Shown piece after piece: positions 19,920-31,552 of a stretch of 64,000 bases of DNA. The translations under genes and the position numbers were made by a program. Origin of the DNA: Isochrysis galbana. Its lineage: Eukaryota; Haptophyta; Isochrysidales; Isochrysidaceae. The notes beneath the pieces were generated by a model. It was not told the origin of the DNA. It did no database searches and was given only the letters and a program-made list of their open reading frames with translations. The stretch lies in assembly GCA_018136815.1 (NCBI GenBank), contig CM030939.1:4395419-4459418 (forward strand). The letters are read 5' to 3'. Within the stretch, counting starts at the first letter, position 1; every line of letters starts with the position of its first letter.

Positions 19920-21567
19920 TGGCACGACGGCGCGCGAGGCCGCAACGGCTGGGACGGGCGCGAGGGGTGGATAACGCCCGCTCGCCGCGAAGATTGGGAC
20001 GAGCGGCCCGCCGGCTGGGACCAGCATGCTCGGCGCGAGGAGTGGCGTGGCGGGCTGCCGACGCGCCGAGACGCGCCCCACTGGGACCAGCGCCAGCCCC
20101 CACCTGATGGCCGCCACCCGCTCGCACACCATGATCGGCGGCCGATGCGCGAAAATTCAGGCTGGGGCGCTGGGAGAGACCGTGAATACGGCCGGCCACT
20201 GGAGCATGAAGGCGGCTGGGACCATCGGGAGGGCAGCAGCACCAATACGAGCGGCGGATGGGCCGGATCTACCTTTTCGCGTCAACCGCAACTGCCCCCA
20301 CAGCGAACGATGAGTGGACCGCCGGGACGGCCTAATGGGGGCCACATGCAGTCTCAGCGCCTAGCAGGCGTCCCTCCGCAACGGTCGATCAGCGAGCCCA
20401 TGCACATGCACCCCTCTCACTCCGCGCTGCCACCTCCGCACGATGTTGCGTCACAACAACACCACCCTTTCTCTCGGCGGCACCAACCACCTATGCACCA
20501 GCCGTCGCCACACCAGCGGCAACCTCACCAGCCCGATCCCCTTGAGCCTCATTCGCATGGCTCACCAGCACCGCTGGCACAGCACAAGACTGCTCCACCG
20601 TCGCAGCATCACATGCCTTACAGTGTACGGCCGGCCCAATGTGTTGGCGGGCTTCAACGATCTGCTTCAACCCCGCCTGTAGTGAGTGCCGGGAATTCTT
20701 GTGCTGCTCAGACCCATGCTGGCATGCCTAATCGTATCCCAACTGGAGGCGTGTCTGCGCCCGGCAGCGGCTACACAGCATGCTCGCCCAAGTTGTACCC
20801 GAGAGGAGGAGCTCCGGGGAGCTATGTTGGCAACGCTACCTCGCCTCGCCTCCATCTCCCCGCAACCTCTCCTAGCCTCCCACAAGATGGGACCTCACTC
20901 ATTGGGGCGGGGGGAGGCAATGCCGCTACTTTGGCTCCATTGAGACAAGCAATCGATGCTGAGCTCAAGGCTTCCGACCCAGCCATGTACACGTTGCTGA
21001 GCTTGGAAACCGAGGCTAAGGTGCACAGAAAGCGGGAGGTGCGTGGCGACACTCACCGCGCGCGGAATATGAAGGGGCAAAGCGATGCCACAGTTCCTCC
21101 TCCGTCACAAGCTGAAATCCATGCGAAGCCACTTGATCATAGCCGCAAAACACCTTGCCTTCTCTGTGACATCCTCACCGCTTGCGTGACTCCCCCATGG
21201 TACTCCCAGGCCGACGAGCGCATGGCTTGTGCCAAGCGCCGCGCCGACTTGGACAGTGCTCGACTCTCGAGAATGCGAGCAGGTCTACCCGCATCTCGCC
21301 GCCCAGCACGACAAGATTGAATAATAAAAGGCTCACGTGTAGATCACATGTCGTGCATCACCGCATGGCTGACATTACGCCTTTGCATGTTCAATTACTG
21401 CACACGCGCTCACTAACATTCCCCTTTTCCTCGCTTTTTTGAATTCAGATGTTGCACATGCGTCTATCATGTCAATGCTCTCCTCCTTGGAAGCATCTGG
21501 TGACATTCCTGTCACCTCAGCCTCTACTGCGCCGCCTGTGCGTGCAGACTCCGCCGTAGAGGTGTAG
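19920..21567 (+). CDS. Pro/Gln/His-rich protein with C-terminal helical region
   Basis: The 5' end is unresolved. An open frame from about 19920, after the possible acceptor TTCGTCCAG, has Trp/Arg-rich repeats (GWDxRxxW type, e.g. REDWDERPAGWDQHARREEW). A long Pro/Gln/His/Ser region follows. Exon end at 21038, exon 21210-21282 and exon 21449-21567 join in phase. They extend a charged helix: SLETEAKVHRKRE + ADERMACAKRRADLDSARL + DVAHASIMSMLSSL. The splice model is supported by the continuous helix and by GT-AG ends. No domain is recognised. Low-complexity N-terminus plus a short coiled segment suggests a scaffold or RNA-binding protein, but this is a guess. A coding-like frame at 21628-21820 may be a further exon. 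Confidence 0.55.
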
Positions 21568-22798
21568 GAATGTGTGCAGGCGTTCATGTGGCTCAATGCA
21601 ATGCTCAAACCATCTCAGTCGAGCGGACTCAATCGGGCTGTGCCACACAAGATGCGGCAAGGCAACGGCAGGCCATGCTTGGGAGCAATGCACTCGCTCG
21701 AGCTCTAGTTCTGCAAGGAGCTCCAGCTCTGCGAGCAAACGATTACGTTGATGCCAGGCCGAGCACACAGGCGTGTTCTATGGTAATGACCGTGGCTGAC
21801 TTGATGGAACTCTGGTGATTTCCGATCTCAGTGGCCATGCTTTAGCCGTGGTCGGCTCGGTGATGAGAGTGTGCTAACTGGCCATGCAAACGACACGCAG
21901 CGAGCAGGCGCGCCGGGTCGGGGGCGATAGGACAGCGAGAACTACAAGAGGAGGACGAGACAACGAATCGGAGAAGAGGGGAAACAATCGGCTGGCCACG
22001 AGCACGAGCATGCCGCAAAATGTGGTGGCCAGCTTGAAGTGGATTCCTTTCTTATCGAATGCTGCTAGCTCGAGATATGCCCGAAAGATATTTGATGCAT
22101 CGCAGCTCATCGAGACGCAAGACAATAAAGCGTGCGTCAGAGAGACTAGGGACGTAGAGAGTGGAGATGCCGATGAGGCGTTGTGGAAGAAGTGTGGTGA
22201 CTCGAATCCCATGCTCAACACACCAGTGTTGTGTTCACGAGACGGGTGCGTTCATCTCAGAGGAGAGAGCGTGATGTACATCTCCGTTTGCAGGTTTGGG
22301 CTGCACCCCTGGGTCCAGTGGGTCAGGGAGCACCGCAGGACAGACAGCCAACGCGTGGCTGTTGGCGGCTCATCAAGGTTTGTGTCGGGGTTGATGAGGT
22401 ATGCCGCATGCATCGAGCAACGATTTTATATAGTCTCGCCGCGCCCGTGGTGACTTTGAAGCCCACTTGCGCAACTCCACCCCCACTGTCAACTACGCCG
22501 TCCGCGCGTGCCAGCCACTTTGAATGTCGGCAGCGTCGTTTACATCAGGATCCTAAAGGCGATTCCTTCAAATTTACAGGAGCGGTGGCGGAAATCAGCA
22601 GGTGCACCTAGTGGCCTTTAGGGGCGTGGCTGTGGCGGACATTGGGCCCCGCGCTTCGTGCCTAGGGGGATTCCCCCGACTTAAGAATTGTGCGTGTGCC
22701 GCGACTCATCGCCTAAGAGCCAAGCGCACATACCGACCCTCCTCCCCGCCCCGCCCCGGCGGAGCGCACCAGCGATCGAACATTTTCGCAGGTCGTTT
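21568..22798. other. No certain gene
   Basis: Contains a possible extra exon of the preceding gene (21628-21820, reading QDAARQRQAMLGSNALARAL) and open frames near 21884-22453 without a recognisable domain. Confidence 0.35.
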
Positions 22799-23086
22799 GC
22801 CTTCATTTGGTACCCCTCGTTTCCAAATACGCGATGCGGGGCCACCACGAGGGAGTCCCAATCCTAGGGGTGGGAGGGCGAGGGAGGGTGAAGGCGTGGG
22901 GGCGGCCCCAGTCTCGGCCGCGTCACAGGTACCCCTCCTGCCCCTGCGCCCTGTCCCTGCGCCCCTGCTCTCCCTCTTTGTCGACCCCACCTCTCCCTCC
23001 GCCCCCTCGACTCCGGAGTGCTCCTGGAATGTGATTCCCGCCCGAGGTCGTATGCCTTCGTTTGGTACCCCTCGTTTCCAAATACG
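22799..23086. repeat. Direct repeats 253 bp apart
   Basis: TTTGGTACCCCTCGTTTCCA with the following AATACGC occurs near 22806-22832 and 23059-23085. The G/C-rich DNA between resembles other leader repeats. Confidence 0.7.
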
Positions 23087-23152
23087 CTCCCGGTACAAAA
23101 AAATCTTCTAGTATTTGAGTAAAGGCAGACACCCACCTCACAGTGCTCAACC

Positions 23153-23458
23153 ATGTCTACAAATGGAAGGGCGCCTGCTGATATAGTACTGAAGCGATTG
23201 GAATGGATCAAAAAAAAGATGGACGAGAACTTTAAAAAATTCATCACACCTCTCTTTCCAAATACCAATTCTAAAACTGCCATGCAGGTTATAGCGGAAG
23301 CATTGGACAGCATCAGTCCGCCGCCGCCGGTTGGGGGCTCCCAGGCCGACCTAAGTTTGTTTACGTACACTGAAGAATGTAAGTTCTTATTCAAGGTATT
23401 CAATTTCAAGCACAATACGAAAATTGAAGACACCTTACACTCCATTTGCGGGGAATAG
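23153..23458 (+). CDS. Small unknown protein, 101 residues
   Basis: The frame MSTNGRAPADIVLKRLEWIK continues through KKMDENFKKFITPLFPNTNS to a stop at 23456. GC is markedly lower than in the flanking G/C-rich repeats, and composition looks coding: mixed hydrophobic and charged helices with one Pro-Gly break. It starts with ATG after a weak CAACC context. No family is recognised. Its repeat-bound flanks and base composition fit a fragment carried by a mobile element or virus (inference). Confidence 0.4.
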   Translation: MSTNGRAPADIVLKRLEWIKKKMDENFKKFITPLFPNTNSKTAMQVIAEALDSISPPPPVGGSQADLSLFTYTEECKFLFKVFNFKHNTKIEDTLHSICGE

Positions 23459-23679
23459 ATGGCGGCGGTGGAGAGGGAGGAGGGGAGGGTGGCGGCGGCG
23501 AAGGTGGCGGAGGAAAGGATCTGAAATCCCAGGAGCACCCCCCCCCCCCCGGCTACCCGGCGAAGGGTTTGAAGGCGCCGCGCGTCGCCAACCATGACAT
23601 TGCGGCTTTGATGGCCTTGATGGATGGGACTTTACTCTCGATGGTTGGGCGGGGGGGGGGCTCATGGTAGGGTGAGACT

Positions 23680-23720
23680 GGAAGGGAAAGGAGACCAAAT
23701 GAAGGCAAGCCGCCTGCGCA
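23680..23720 (+). repeat. Dispersed repeat shared with 655-695
   Basis: GAAAGGAGACCAAATGAAGG followed by CAAGCCGCCT occurs here and at 661-690. Both are preceded by GGCTCATGGTAGGGTGAGA. Confidence 0.8.
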
Positions 23721-23829
23721 AGTCACAAGTCGAGGATCTCTGCATCTACATATCAGGGGAGCGATGTCCCACGCGGTGGCCCGCAAGCGAGGAGCTCTCA
23801 CTGCTTGAGTGATGAATAAAGCAGTGGCA

Positions 23830-24062
23830 ACTAAAAAAAAATCTGAAGATTCAGGCCACTACCGCTAGCTATAAAGGACCACGCACTCACGGTACCGACT
23901 CTCCCCATTGCCTATACCCCAAAACACTCCACAAACAAAAATTCTTAGACTCATGGCAATTAATGGTAGACCACGCGAACGCCATAAAAAAACCTTTTAA
24001 AATTCTTGCCTCACACGTGGCACTGAACCATTTTCTCGTAGCCACGCCCCCTTCCCTTCCTC
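23830..24062 (-). mobile_element. Two hairpin-led element 3' ends, minus orientation
   Basis: On the minus strand 24062-23980 ends AGAATTTTAAAAGGTTTTTTT, preceded by GGGGGCGTGGCTACGA, as in copy A. Further on, 23855-23832 reads CTGAATCTTCAGA followed by nine T, the end type of copy C. The arrangement suggests one element tail next to or inside another. The bodies to the right are low-complexity and not resolved. Confidence 0.65.
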
Positions 24063-25280
24063 GGCGCCATGGCCCGTAGGAGTCGGGGTCGAGATCGTAC
24101 GCCAGGGATTGCGTGCAGGCGGCGGGAAGGGAGATGAGGCGGGCGGATGGGTTGGGCTGGCGGCGGCGGTGCTCGAAGTGCTCGGGGTCATAGGTGAGGT
24201 CGTAATTGTTGGGGGGAGGTGGAGGTGGTTCGGGGTCGTCCGGCGGCGGAGGTGGTGCTCGGCGGGGAGGCGACGTCGGCGAACGCGGGGGAATGGAGGG
24301 GGGGGAATCGGAGTAGGAAGGGGGGCGGGCGGGTAGCGGGTATGGAGGGATGTGAGGTGGAGAGAAAGAGAAAAGGTGTTGGTAGGCGTCGAGGGGAGAG
24401 GCGGGGGAAAAGGGAGCGGGGTGGTAGTGCTGGGTAGGGCCGTGGGCGGGGACGAAGGGATGCTGAGGGCCTGAGGGTCGTAAGGGAGGGGGGCGGCGGT
24501 GGCGTGGTGGGGGTCCGGATGGCGGATGGGTGAATGAATGGGGTGGCGTGGTGGGGGTGCGGATGGGTGAATGGGGGGCTTTGGATGGGATGGGCGGATT
24601 GGAAGGTGAGGGGGGGGGGCTGCAAGAAGACGGGCGCGTGCGGGTGCGGGGGGAGAGGGTTGTGGAGGGGAGGGGGCGCGAGGCCCATGTTGTTGTGAGT
24701 GTAGCGGGCGTCGCGGATGAGGGGTGTGTCGTATTCCATACGAGGACAGGCTTTTACTTTTAGCCGGCGAGCTATTTTAACTCTCAAGGTCTCGTTGATG
24801 GGTATATCGTCTCTTCTCCTACTTTCGCTTGATGACATCAAACGTTCCACGATTGTCGTCCGTCTTCTGTTATACCTCGGTCGCAGCTCCCCCAGCGAGG
24901 TCTGTTCTCGTTGTGCCGTCCCCTCTGTCGCATGTCCGTGCGCTGCTAAGTTGCCTTGGCGCCGACGCTCGGTCGTCCGTCCAAGTGTGGTTAGTCTTCG
25001 CGCCCTGCGCAGCCGCACTTACGTGGGCGTCGCCGGTGCCATGGCGACCCAATGGATACCCGTCCTTCTGGCGCATCGCCGCCGAAACCCCATTCCCCCG
25101 ACCTCATCGGTCTCCTCCTTACTCGCCGCTGCGCGCGAGAGCTTGGTTGCTAACCCCTCGTGGAGCTCTACAGACGCTCGCGAGGCCGTCAGCCTGGCCA
25201 ACGCCGCGACGAGGACGTCACTTTCTCGCTTTAGTCGGGGAGAGGTGCAGGGAAGTCGCGTTCCGTCAAAAGAGGGCCAG
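24063..25280. other. Low-complexity DNA, possibly body of a minus-strand element
   Basis: A long Pro/His-rich minus-strand frame (24188-25018) arises from biased sequence. An ATGGGCCTCGCGCCCCC block near 24690 resembles the element leaders. I cannot support a product. Confidence 0.35.
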
Positions 25281-25369
25281 GTTATTTGTTTTCATTTTGG
25301 TATATACACAAGGCTCACTATTATAATTATCAGGTTATTTGTTTTCTTTTTGGTCTATTATACCCCCAG

Positions 25370-25648
25370 CTACGCGTGCTGAGTTTTCATCTTCTTCGTC
25401 TTTTTCTCACATCCCTCTTCCTCGTCATTCCGCTGGCAGGCGACGGTGTCGCTTGGCTGATCTTGGGTGGCGAGGTCCGTGACGCGTGCGAGGACGGCCT
25501 TCTTGTTCTCCATGTAGAGTTTGCCAGCTGCTCGGTGCACTTGCACCATGGGATTCGTTTCAGCCATGATATATTCCATACAGAGGTACGCGACGGCGGC
25601 GATGTAGAAAGTAAAGGGGACTGGGTGTTTTGTTTTCTCCCCGCTCCA
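25370..25648 (-). CDS. Short coding-like frame with lysine-rich tail, unknown
   Basis: The minus-strand frame runs from MEYIMAETNPMVQVHRAAGK through ENKKAVLARVTDLATQ to a KKTKKMKTQHA tail. It is followed by AT-rich DNA that could be a 3' untranslated region. The basic end could be a nuclear signal. Upstream lies the repeat shared with 19172-19250. It may be the last exon of a partial gene. No homologue is recognised. Confidence 0.3.
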   Translation of the reverse strand, partial: WSGEKTKHPVPFTFYIAAVAYLCMEYIMAETNPMVQVHRAAGKLYMENKKAVLARVTDLATQDQPSDTVACQRNDEEEGCEKKTKKMKTQHA

Positions 25649-25702
25649 AGCTGCTGACAACTGATAACTGATATCAGTTATCAGCTCGAGGTGAGCTGAT
25701 AC

Positions 25703-26553
25703 TGATATCCGTACTGATGCACCATCACTGTACGGCGTACGGGGCATCATGGCGCCCCAGCAGCCAACTACATTTTACATTGAATTGCATGCACGTACAA
25801 ACAACTCCTCGAAAAAGACGCGAAACTTGCGAAACTTATTGCGAAACTTGGGTGGGTTGGTGCGAAACTTATTTGCAAATCTTTTGCGCGAAACTTGGGG
25901 GGGGGGCGCCGGCGCAAACTCTTACTAGGCCCAGGCCCTATTCCTAATCCCCACCGCCATGTCGCCTTCTCGCCGCCGTCAGCGGAGCTGTTGGCGCCCA
26001 ACCCCGCTTAGTTTTGTGCCTTGGGTATTAGCACGGTCATGTGTGTCGTGGCTTGGCATGTTGGTGCATGGCTAGTGCGGCTGTAGCGGCACTAATATGC
26101 GCTTTTAGTGCTAGTAGTTATTTCATAATAAGTGCTAAGCCGAGGAGCGGCGGAGAACTGTATTTAACGTCTCAAGAGAGATTATACTCTACCATGTGGC
26201 GTGGCGTCGAGCGTCTAGCAGGATTGAGCATAGAGGTATACGAACGCGCCTTAAATGTAACATACATGATGACCCATGGAGCGATATCGAGCGATTGTGC
26301 GACCGACGATAACAAACGCAACCTACTACCTACTATCAGCGATGCCTAACACGCCGGAATAAGATAATTACCACAGGCCCATGCACTGTGGAGGCGCCAT
26401 TCCTTGGTCATAAATAGTCGTCAACGCCTCCCGATATTCTCTCAAGCTTGGTCCAACGCGCAAGAGCTAGCTATGGACCACGCTCTGCCCTGCATAGAGA
26501 GTGTTTGCCCCCATTGGCGCGGCGGGGCAAGCTGAGGGTGCAAGGGGAGACAA
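25703..26553. other. No gene seen; GCGAAACTT repeats
   Basis: GCGAAACTT occurs five times between 25819 and 25900. The rest shows nothing assignable. Confidence 0.4.
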
Positions 26554-27717
26554 CTAGGGCAGCGAGTCGAGAAACTCGTGCAGATGGTCGATCACGGGTC
26601 TTGGGTCTTCTAAGTGTGGCGAGTGGCCCGCGCCCGGGATTACCCGGACACCAGCACAGTTGGGTAGGTCGCGCTCAAATGCATACGCGTCGCTCAAAGG
26701 CAGGATGGGATCACGTTCACCCCAGATGACAAGCGTACGCGGCTGCACCGTCCGGATGAGATCCGGGCCGACGGCGCGCGCGTAAGACCCGGAGCGCAAG
26801 TACTGCTCGCCCGCCTCGAGCCACCCTGGCTCGTCGCGGTGGGCGGCAACCAAACGCACCGCCTCGTCCGGCGAGCGCTTTTGCAGGTAGGCTGCGATCC
26901 GCTTCACGGTGAGGGCAATGGGTGCGAGCGCTGTGACGACGTCCGGTGCCGGTGCCTTGTACGACTGGCCACCCGCGTCGATGAGCACGAGCGCCTCGAA
27001 AGCCTCGGGGTGCGATGCTGCGAGGTCAAGCGCAACAGCGCCACCAAGCGAGGTTCCGACGAGCACAACCGGCCCGTCGTCCATGTGCTGTTCGAGGAAA
27101 GACATGGCGTGGGCGCGGACCAGCTCCCACGGGCGCGGGGGCGTGGGCTGCGCCTCTAACGCGCGCGTGATCGCCGCACGGTCGGTCCAGCCACCACTCC
27201 ACCAGTCGAGCGCAGTGCAGCTGTGTCCCTTTTGCGCCAGGTCTCCAATCAGGTGCCTCCATTCGAGCGCGTTGGAGTCTGCGCCATGGAGGAAGAGGAG
27301 GCGACGTCCGTCACCGCAGCCGCGCAACTGGCAAAAGCTCGTCTCAATCGTCGCGTCGAAGCCGCGCGGCGCGTAACTCCGCCATGCCCTGGAGGCAGAG
27401 GAGTCGGATGACGAAGCAGCTGCTGCTGCAGGGGCAGTGCTGGTGGTGGTGCTCACGGTGGCAGCGGCGGCGCATGATGATGGTGGTGGTGGTGGTGGTG
27501 GTGGTGGTGGTGGTAGTGCTGCTGCTGCTGATGATGATGATGATGAGGAGGAGGAGGAGGAGACCGAGACGGGTGCTCGCAGGTAGGCGGCTGCGGCTGC
27601 GGAGGCTGCGGGGCAGCTGAGTGGGATGGCAGCGAGGCTGGCGGGAGTGAAGGGGACGCGCGTGGTTGCGGGAGAGAGCGCGAGTGCGAGGAGGGAGAGA
27701 GTGGAGGAGGATGTCAT
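26554..27717 (-). CDS. Alpha/beta hydrolase, organelle-type N-terminus
   Basis: A single-exon frame of 387 residues. Residues 1-110 are Ser/Ala/Pro-rich with poly-Ser and poly-Pro runs coded by GGT/GGA-type triplet repeats. This could be a plastid or mitochondrial transit region plus a spacer. The hydrolase core spans about 115-387. It has the oxyanion loop LFLHGADSN (141-149), nucleophile elbow GTSLGG with Ser223, acid WGERD with Asp336 and base GAGHSPHLE with His365, a complete triad. The lid is short. It fits broad esterase/epoxide-hydrolase/MhpC-type families; the substrate cannot be predicted. The start is the first Met; a shorter start is possible. Confidence 0.85.
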   Translation of the reverse strand: MTSSSTLSLLALALSPATTRVPFTPASLAAIPLSCPAASAAAAAYLRAPVSVSSSSSSSSSSSAAAALPPPPPPPPPPPSSCAAAATVSTTTSTAPAAAAASSSDSSASRAWRSYAPRGFDATIETSFCQLRGCGDGRRLLFLHGADSNALEWRHLIGDLAQKGHSCTALDWWSGGWTDRAAITRALEAQPTPPRPWELVRAHAMSFLEQHMDDGPVVLVGTSLGGAVALDLAASHPEAFEALVLIDAGGQSYKAPAPDVVTALAPIALTVKRIAAYLQKRSPDEAVRLVAAHRDEPGWLEAGEQYLRSGSYARAVGPDLIRTVQPRTLVIWGERDPILPLSDAYAFERDLPNCAGVRVIPGAGHSPHLEDPRPVIDHLHEFLDSLP

Positions 27718-28521
27718 GGAGTGAACCGGCCGCAGCGTGGGGTGGGGATGGGGGGGGGAGGAAGGGAGTGAGGAAGGGCCGCGTTGGGACGCACGGCGAT
27801 CCCGGGAGGAGAGAGAGAGAGAGAGAGAGAGAGAGGAACTGTGGGGGAGAGAACAACGAACGGGCCGGGGAGGAGAGAAGAGAGCACTGAGCGAATAGAA
27901 GAAGAGTACCCTAGTTTCTCACAGGATCGAGGAGTCGAGGGGGGGGGTCCGGCAAGAGGGGCTGCGCTGTTGGCTTTTTTTGTTGTGGCACCATCATCCC
28001 CCCCCCCCCCCCCCCCGGCAATCAATCCGATCCCCTCTACTCGTCTACTCTACAGTATGGGTGCACCATTAAGAAACCCTACCATTAAGAAAGCTTAACA
28101 TGATTTTGGCCGCCGACTCGCTAAGAAATCGAGCCTCAGGCTCGACCCCCAGCTAAGAAACCCCGCCTAAGAAACACCCCCCCCCCCCCGGGGGGGGGGC
28201 TTGGGGCTTGGAGGTGTCGTTCCGTCAATTGTGGGACATCAGTTGGGCAGGGTGGCACGGCCGCGCATGTAGCAGCCGGTCCGCCTATGGCATTTAGTCC
28301 GCTTACCTACAGTCCGCTCGCCGCCCGCCCGAGGTCGTCAGGCGCCGAGTTCACGCGCCCGTCTATGTCTATATGTCTATGCACGTCGGCGGGCAGTCCG
28401 CACATAAAGATTTCACATTTATAATAGATGCATGTTATGTGCATATGTATACATATGTACATACATACAATGTGAAGCATATATAAAGAACAACAAAAAA
28501 ACCTGAGTATGTACTTGTCAG
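27718..28521. other. Upstream region of hydrolase gene; repeats, no gene
   Basis: Contains (GA)n at 27808-27834, C tracts at about 27998-28016 and 28170-28186, and TAAGAAA motifs at 28060-28170 around the palindrome GAGCCTCAGGCTC. Confidence 0.5.
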
Positions 28522-28750
28522 AGCAAGGCTGATCTCACTCTTGGAGATTGCCTGCGAGGGCGCGCCGGCAGCTAGCGCGGAACGCGGTTCTTGTGGGGAG
28601 CTCATGGAGCTTTCCTCGGGGGTGACTACGGGCATGGTGATCGACGCACGACGCACGACGCACGCACGGAGCACGGTGGGCGCGGAAGTGCGGAAGGAGG
28701 CTTGTGGGAGGTGGTGGCAGGCGACTGGGGGTGGCTCAGGCGCGTGCTTG
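28522..28750 (+). repeat. Inverted partner of the 4479-4706 repeat
   Basis: The plus strand matches the minus strand of 4479-4706 and again keeps MEIACEGAPAA with VIDARRTTH open. The copies differ mainly by small indels in the CGACGCACGA repeat. Confidence 0.7.
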
Positions 28751-30129
28751 GCTTGTATTGACTCGTTGACTCGGGGTATAGACTCGGGAACTCGGGGGGA
28801 CTCGCTTGGGAACACGGTGGGACTCGACGAAGCTGCTACAAAAATCACTCACAAGAAAGCAAAAACCAAAGTCCTTGGGCTCAGAAAACTAACGTAAACA
28901 CTCCGCAATCATACGATAAACAAACCCCTCCCCGCGCGGCGAAGGCTGAAGTCGCGATCGCTCGTCATGCGCGAAGAAATACGGAAAGAGAGCGCAAAAC
29001 TACGCAAACGAAGGGTTCGAACTATCGTTAAAGAGAAACTCGTCCGCTGAAGCCAACGCGGAGGGTCGAGGAGAGGTCCAAACTCGCGCGGGGGGAGAAG
29101 GCGATGTGCGGAGAGACCTTCTAGACAAGCGACGAGCAAGGGGCGACGAAACAAGACGCGAGACGCGAGGCGCGTGCCATTCGTTCTTCCTTTCTTTCAT
29201 CGAAACCGCGACGAAACTAACATTAAACGTCGGTGCCCCCTCCGCGAGGATCGCGAAGAAGAACGGACGAGATGGAGGCAATCATCGAAGGAACCGCGAG
29301 AGGAATCGAAGCGAGGGGGGGAACAACGACGGCCGGAGGAAACGAACCGCGCGCGGGGGAGAAGAGAACCTCGCGCGGGGGGGGGGGGGGATTAATATAA
29401 CGGCCGGAGGCGACGGACGGCACGCCGAGGGAAAGAACCTGCCGCGGGGGGGGCGAGGGACCGAGGGCACGGCGGGGCAGCGTGGGAGGGCGCGAGGCCG
29501 ATCTCGGAGCGAGATCGCGTCCTTTCCCTCGCGGAGCGCGGAGACCCCCCACGAGATATCTTGGGACCGGAGAATGTTTTGGACGAATCTTCTTGCCGTC
29601 GGCCGAGGAGAGGCGGACGGAGAGAGAGAGAGAGAGAGAGAGTCTCGCAGAGCGACTGCAGAACGAGAAGTCGAAGTCATGCCGGTTTATTACCTTAAAC
29701 GAGCCAACAATTATAGTAACAGCAAAAACAAAATTCGAATCGCAAATTTCGAGACCAAAACCTGCAAACCTGGACTTGAGACCATGGGGAATCCGAATCT
29801 GTGTGTCTTGTGCGTCAGTGGCAACACGGGGAACTGTTCAATTGTAATTGTGAGCGCGTACCTTACACGAATATTCATGCCTACAGCCTTCAGATGGGCA
29901 GGAATACAACACCCCCCGACTTAAATCGAGACGTCTCCCGATGTCGAGCCAAGAGAGTTCATTTAACCATACGAGACGAGAGACCTAGAGGAGGAGGATT
30001 AACCCATGGATCCAAAGCGAGCACAAAATCGGCAGCTTAGCGCGGCGGCCCCCGATTTCGTACGTCACGTCCTACCACGTTCTCCCTTTTACAGGAGTTT
30101 TGCTCGGGCAGTTGCGCTGGACGTGATAT
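28751..30129. other. No gene supported
   Basis: CGCG- and purine-rich DNA with open frames but no recognisable domain. A (GA)n lies at 29618-29642. The block at 29900-30060 (CACCCCCCGACTTAAATCGA) looks like part of an older retroelement but cannot be placed. Confidence 0.35.
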
Positions 30130-30735
30130 AAAAATAGTAAAATTAAAAAATCTAACCAAAAATTCAAGTAAAATTAAATATCGGTCATTTTCATTTTGAT
30201 CTCATCAAGTTAAATATTAATATTAAGAATATTTAAAATAAATAAAAACCACAAAAAACCAAATAAAATGTACTATTATGTGTTTATTCAAACGATGCTA
30301 TGACTATAAGTCATCATTTTAATCTAAGGTTTACTAATATAATTACTATCAAGTTACAAGTTATATTTTTTAATTCAACATTTTTAAGGATCAAATTTAT
30401 TGTCACCAAATAATAATTTTATTACTATTACTTCACTAAACTTTAATTTGAATAATTCATTGAAAAGTGTATTTTCATTAAAAATATTATAATAAATTAT
30501 AATTAATTTACTAAAATTATCCATACGCTAATTCTGTTTTTGATTTTTATTCGAATAATTCATTGAAAAGTATATTTTCGTAAAAAATATTATAATGAAT
30601 TATATTTAATTAGCTCATTCCGTTCTTGATTTTTTATTATCCGAATAATTAATTGAAAAGTATATCTTCATAAAAATATTTTATTAACTGATTAAAATTA
30701 TTTCTACGATCATTCCTTTTTTATTTTGACAGCAT
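30130..30735. repeat. AT-rich island with diverged tandem repeats
   Basis: About 600 bp of very low GC in a GC-rich window. The last 300 bp hold three related units beginning GAATAATTCATTGAAAAGT (about 30449, 30551) and GAATAATTAATTGAAAAGT (about 30644), period about 95-103 bp. Each has ATATTATAAT-type centres. No open frame of note. It resembles a degenerate satellite or organelle-derived piece. Confidence 0.85.
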
Positions 30736-30737
30736 AA

Positions 30738-31249
<512 letters not shown>

Positions 31250-31254
31250 GCGCC

Positions 31255-31520
31255 TGGGGGCTCGAGGACGGCCCCCCGATAGCTACTGGGGGCCGTCTTT
31301 TCCCCCCGATAGCAAACGGGGGCAATCTTTCGCCCCCGATAGCAAACGGGGGCCCGCCTTAAAACGCGATAGCTCCCCGGGGCATAAAAAATCCCCCGAT
31401 AGCTCTCGGGGGATTTTCTCGGTCCCCCGGTAGCTCTCGGGGGGGCTGTTGGCGATCGGGAAAAAATTTCCCCCCAATAGCTATCGGGGGCCCCCGATAG
31501 CTATCGGGGGGCGTTGGCTC
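31255..31520. repeat. Array of about eight GATAGCTATC-centred palindromes
   Basis: The last unit is the perfect palindrome CCCCCGATAGCTATCGGGGG. Earlier units vary the centre (GATAGCTACT, GATAGCAAAC, GATAGCTCTC, AATAGCTATC) between C5-6 and G5-6 arms. They are separated by short TCTTTT- or AAAA-containing spacers. Each unit can form a hairpin. The array abuts the CT tract. Confidence 0.9.
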
Positions 31521-31552
31521 CTGGGGGGTAACATATATAATTGAGCACATCG

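Noticed and set aside
21884-22453. 189-residue plus-strand frame as a gene
   Set aside because: No domain, an equally plausible minus frame, and no supporting splice or start context.
24188-25018. 276-residue Pro-rich minus-strand protein
   Set aside because: Composition follows strand-biased G/C sequence and no conserved motif is seen.
29106-29924. 272-residue plus-strand frame
   Set aside because: No domain, purine-run composition and equally long frames on the other strand.
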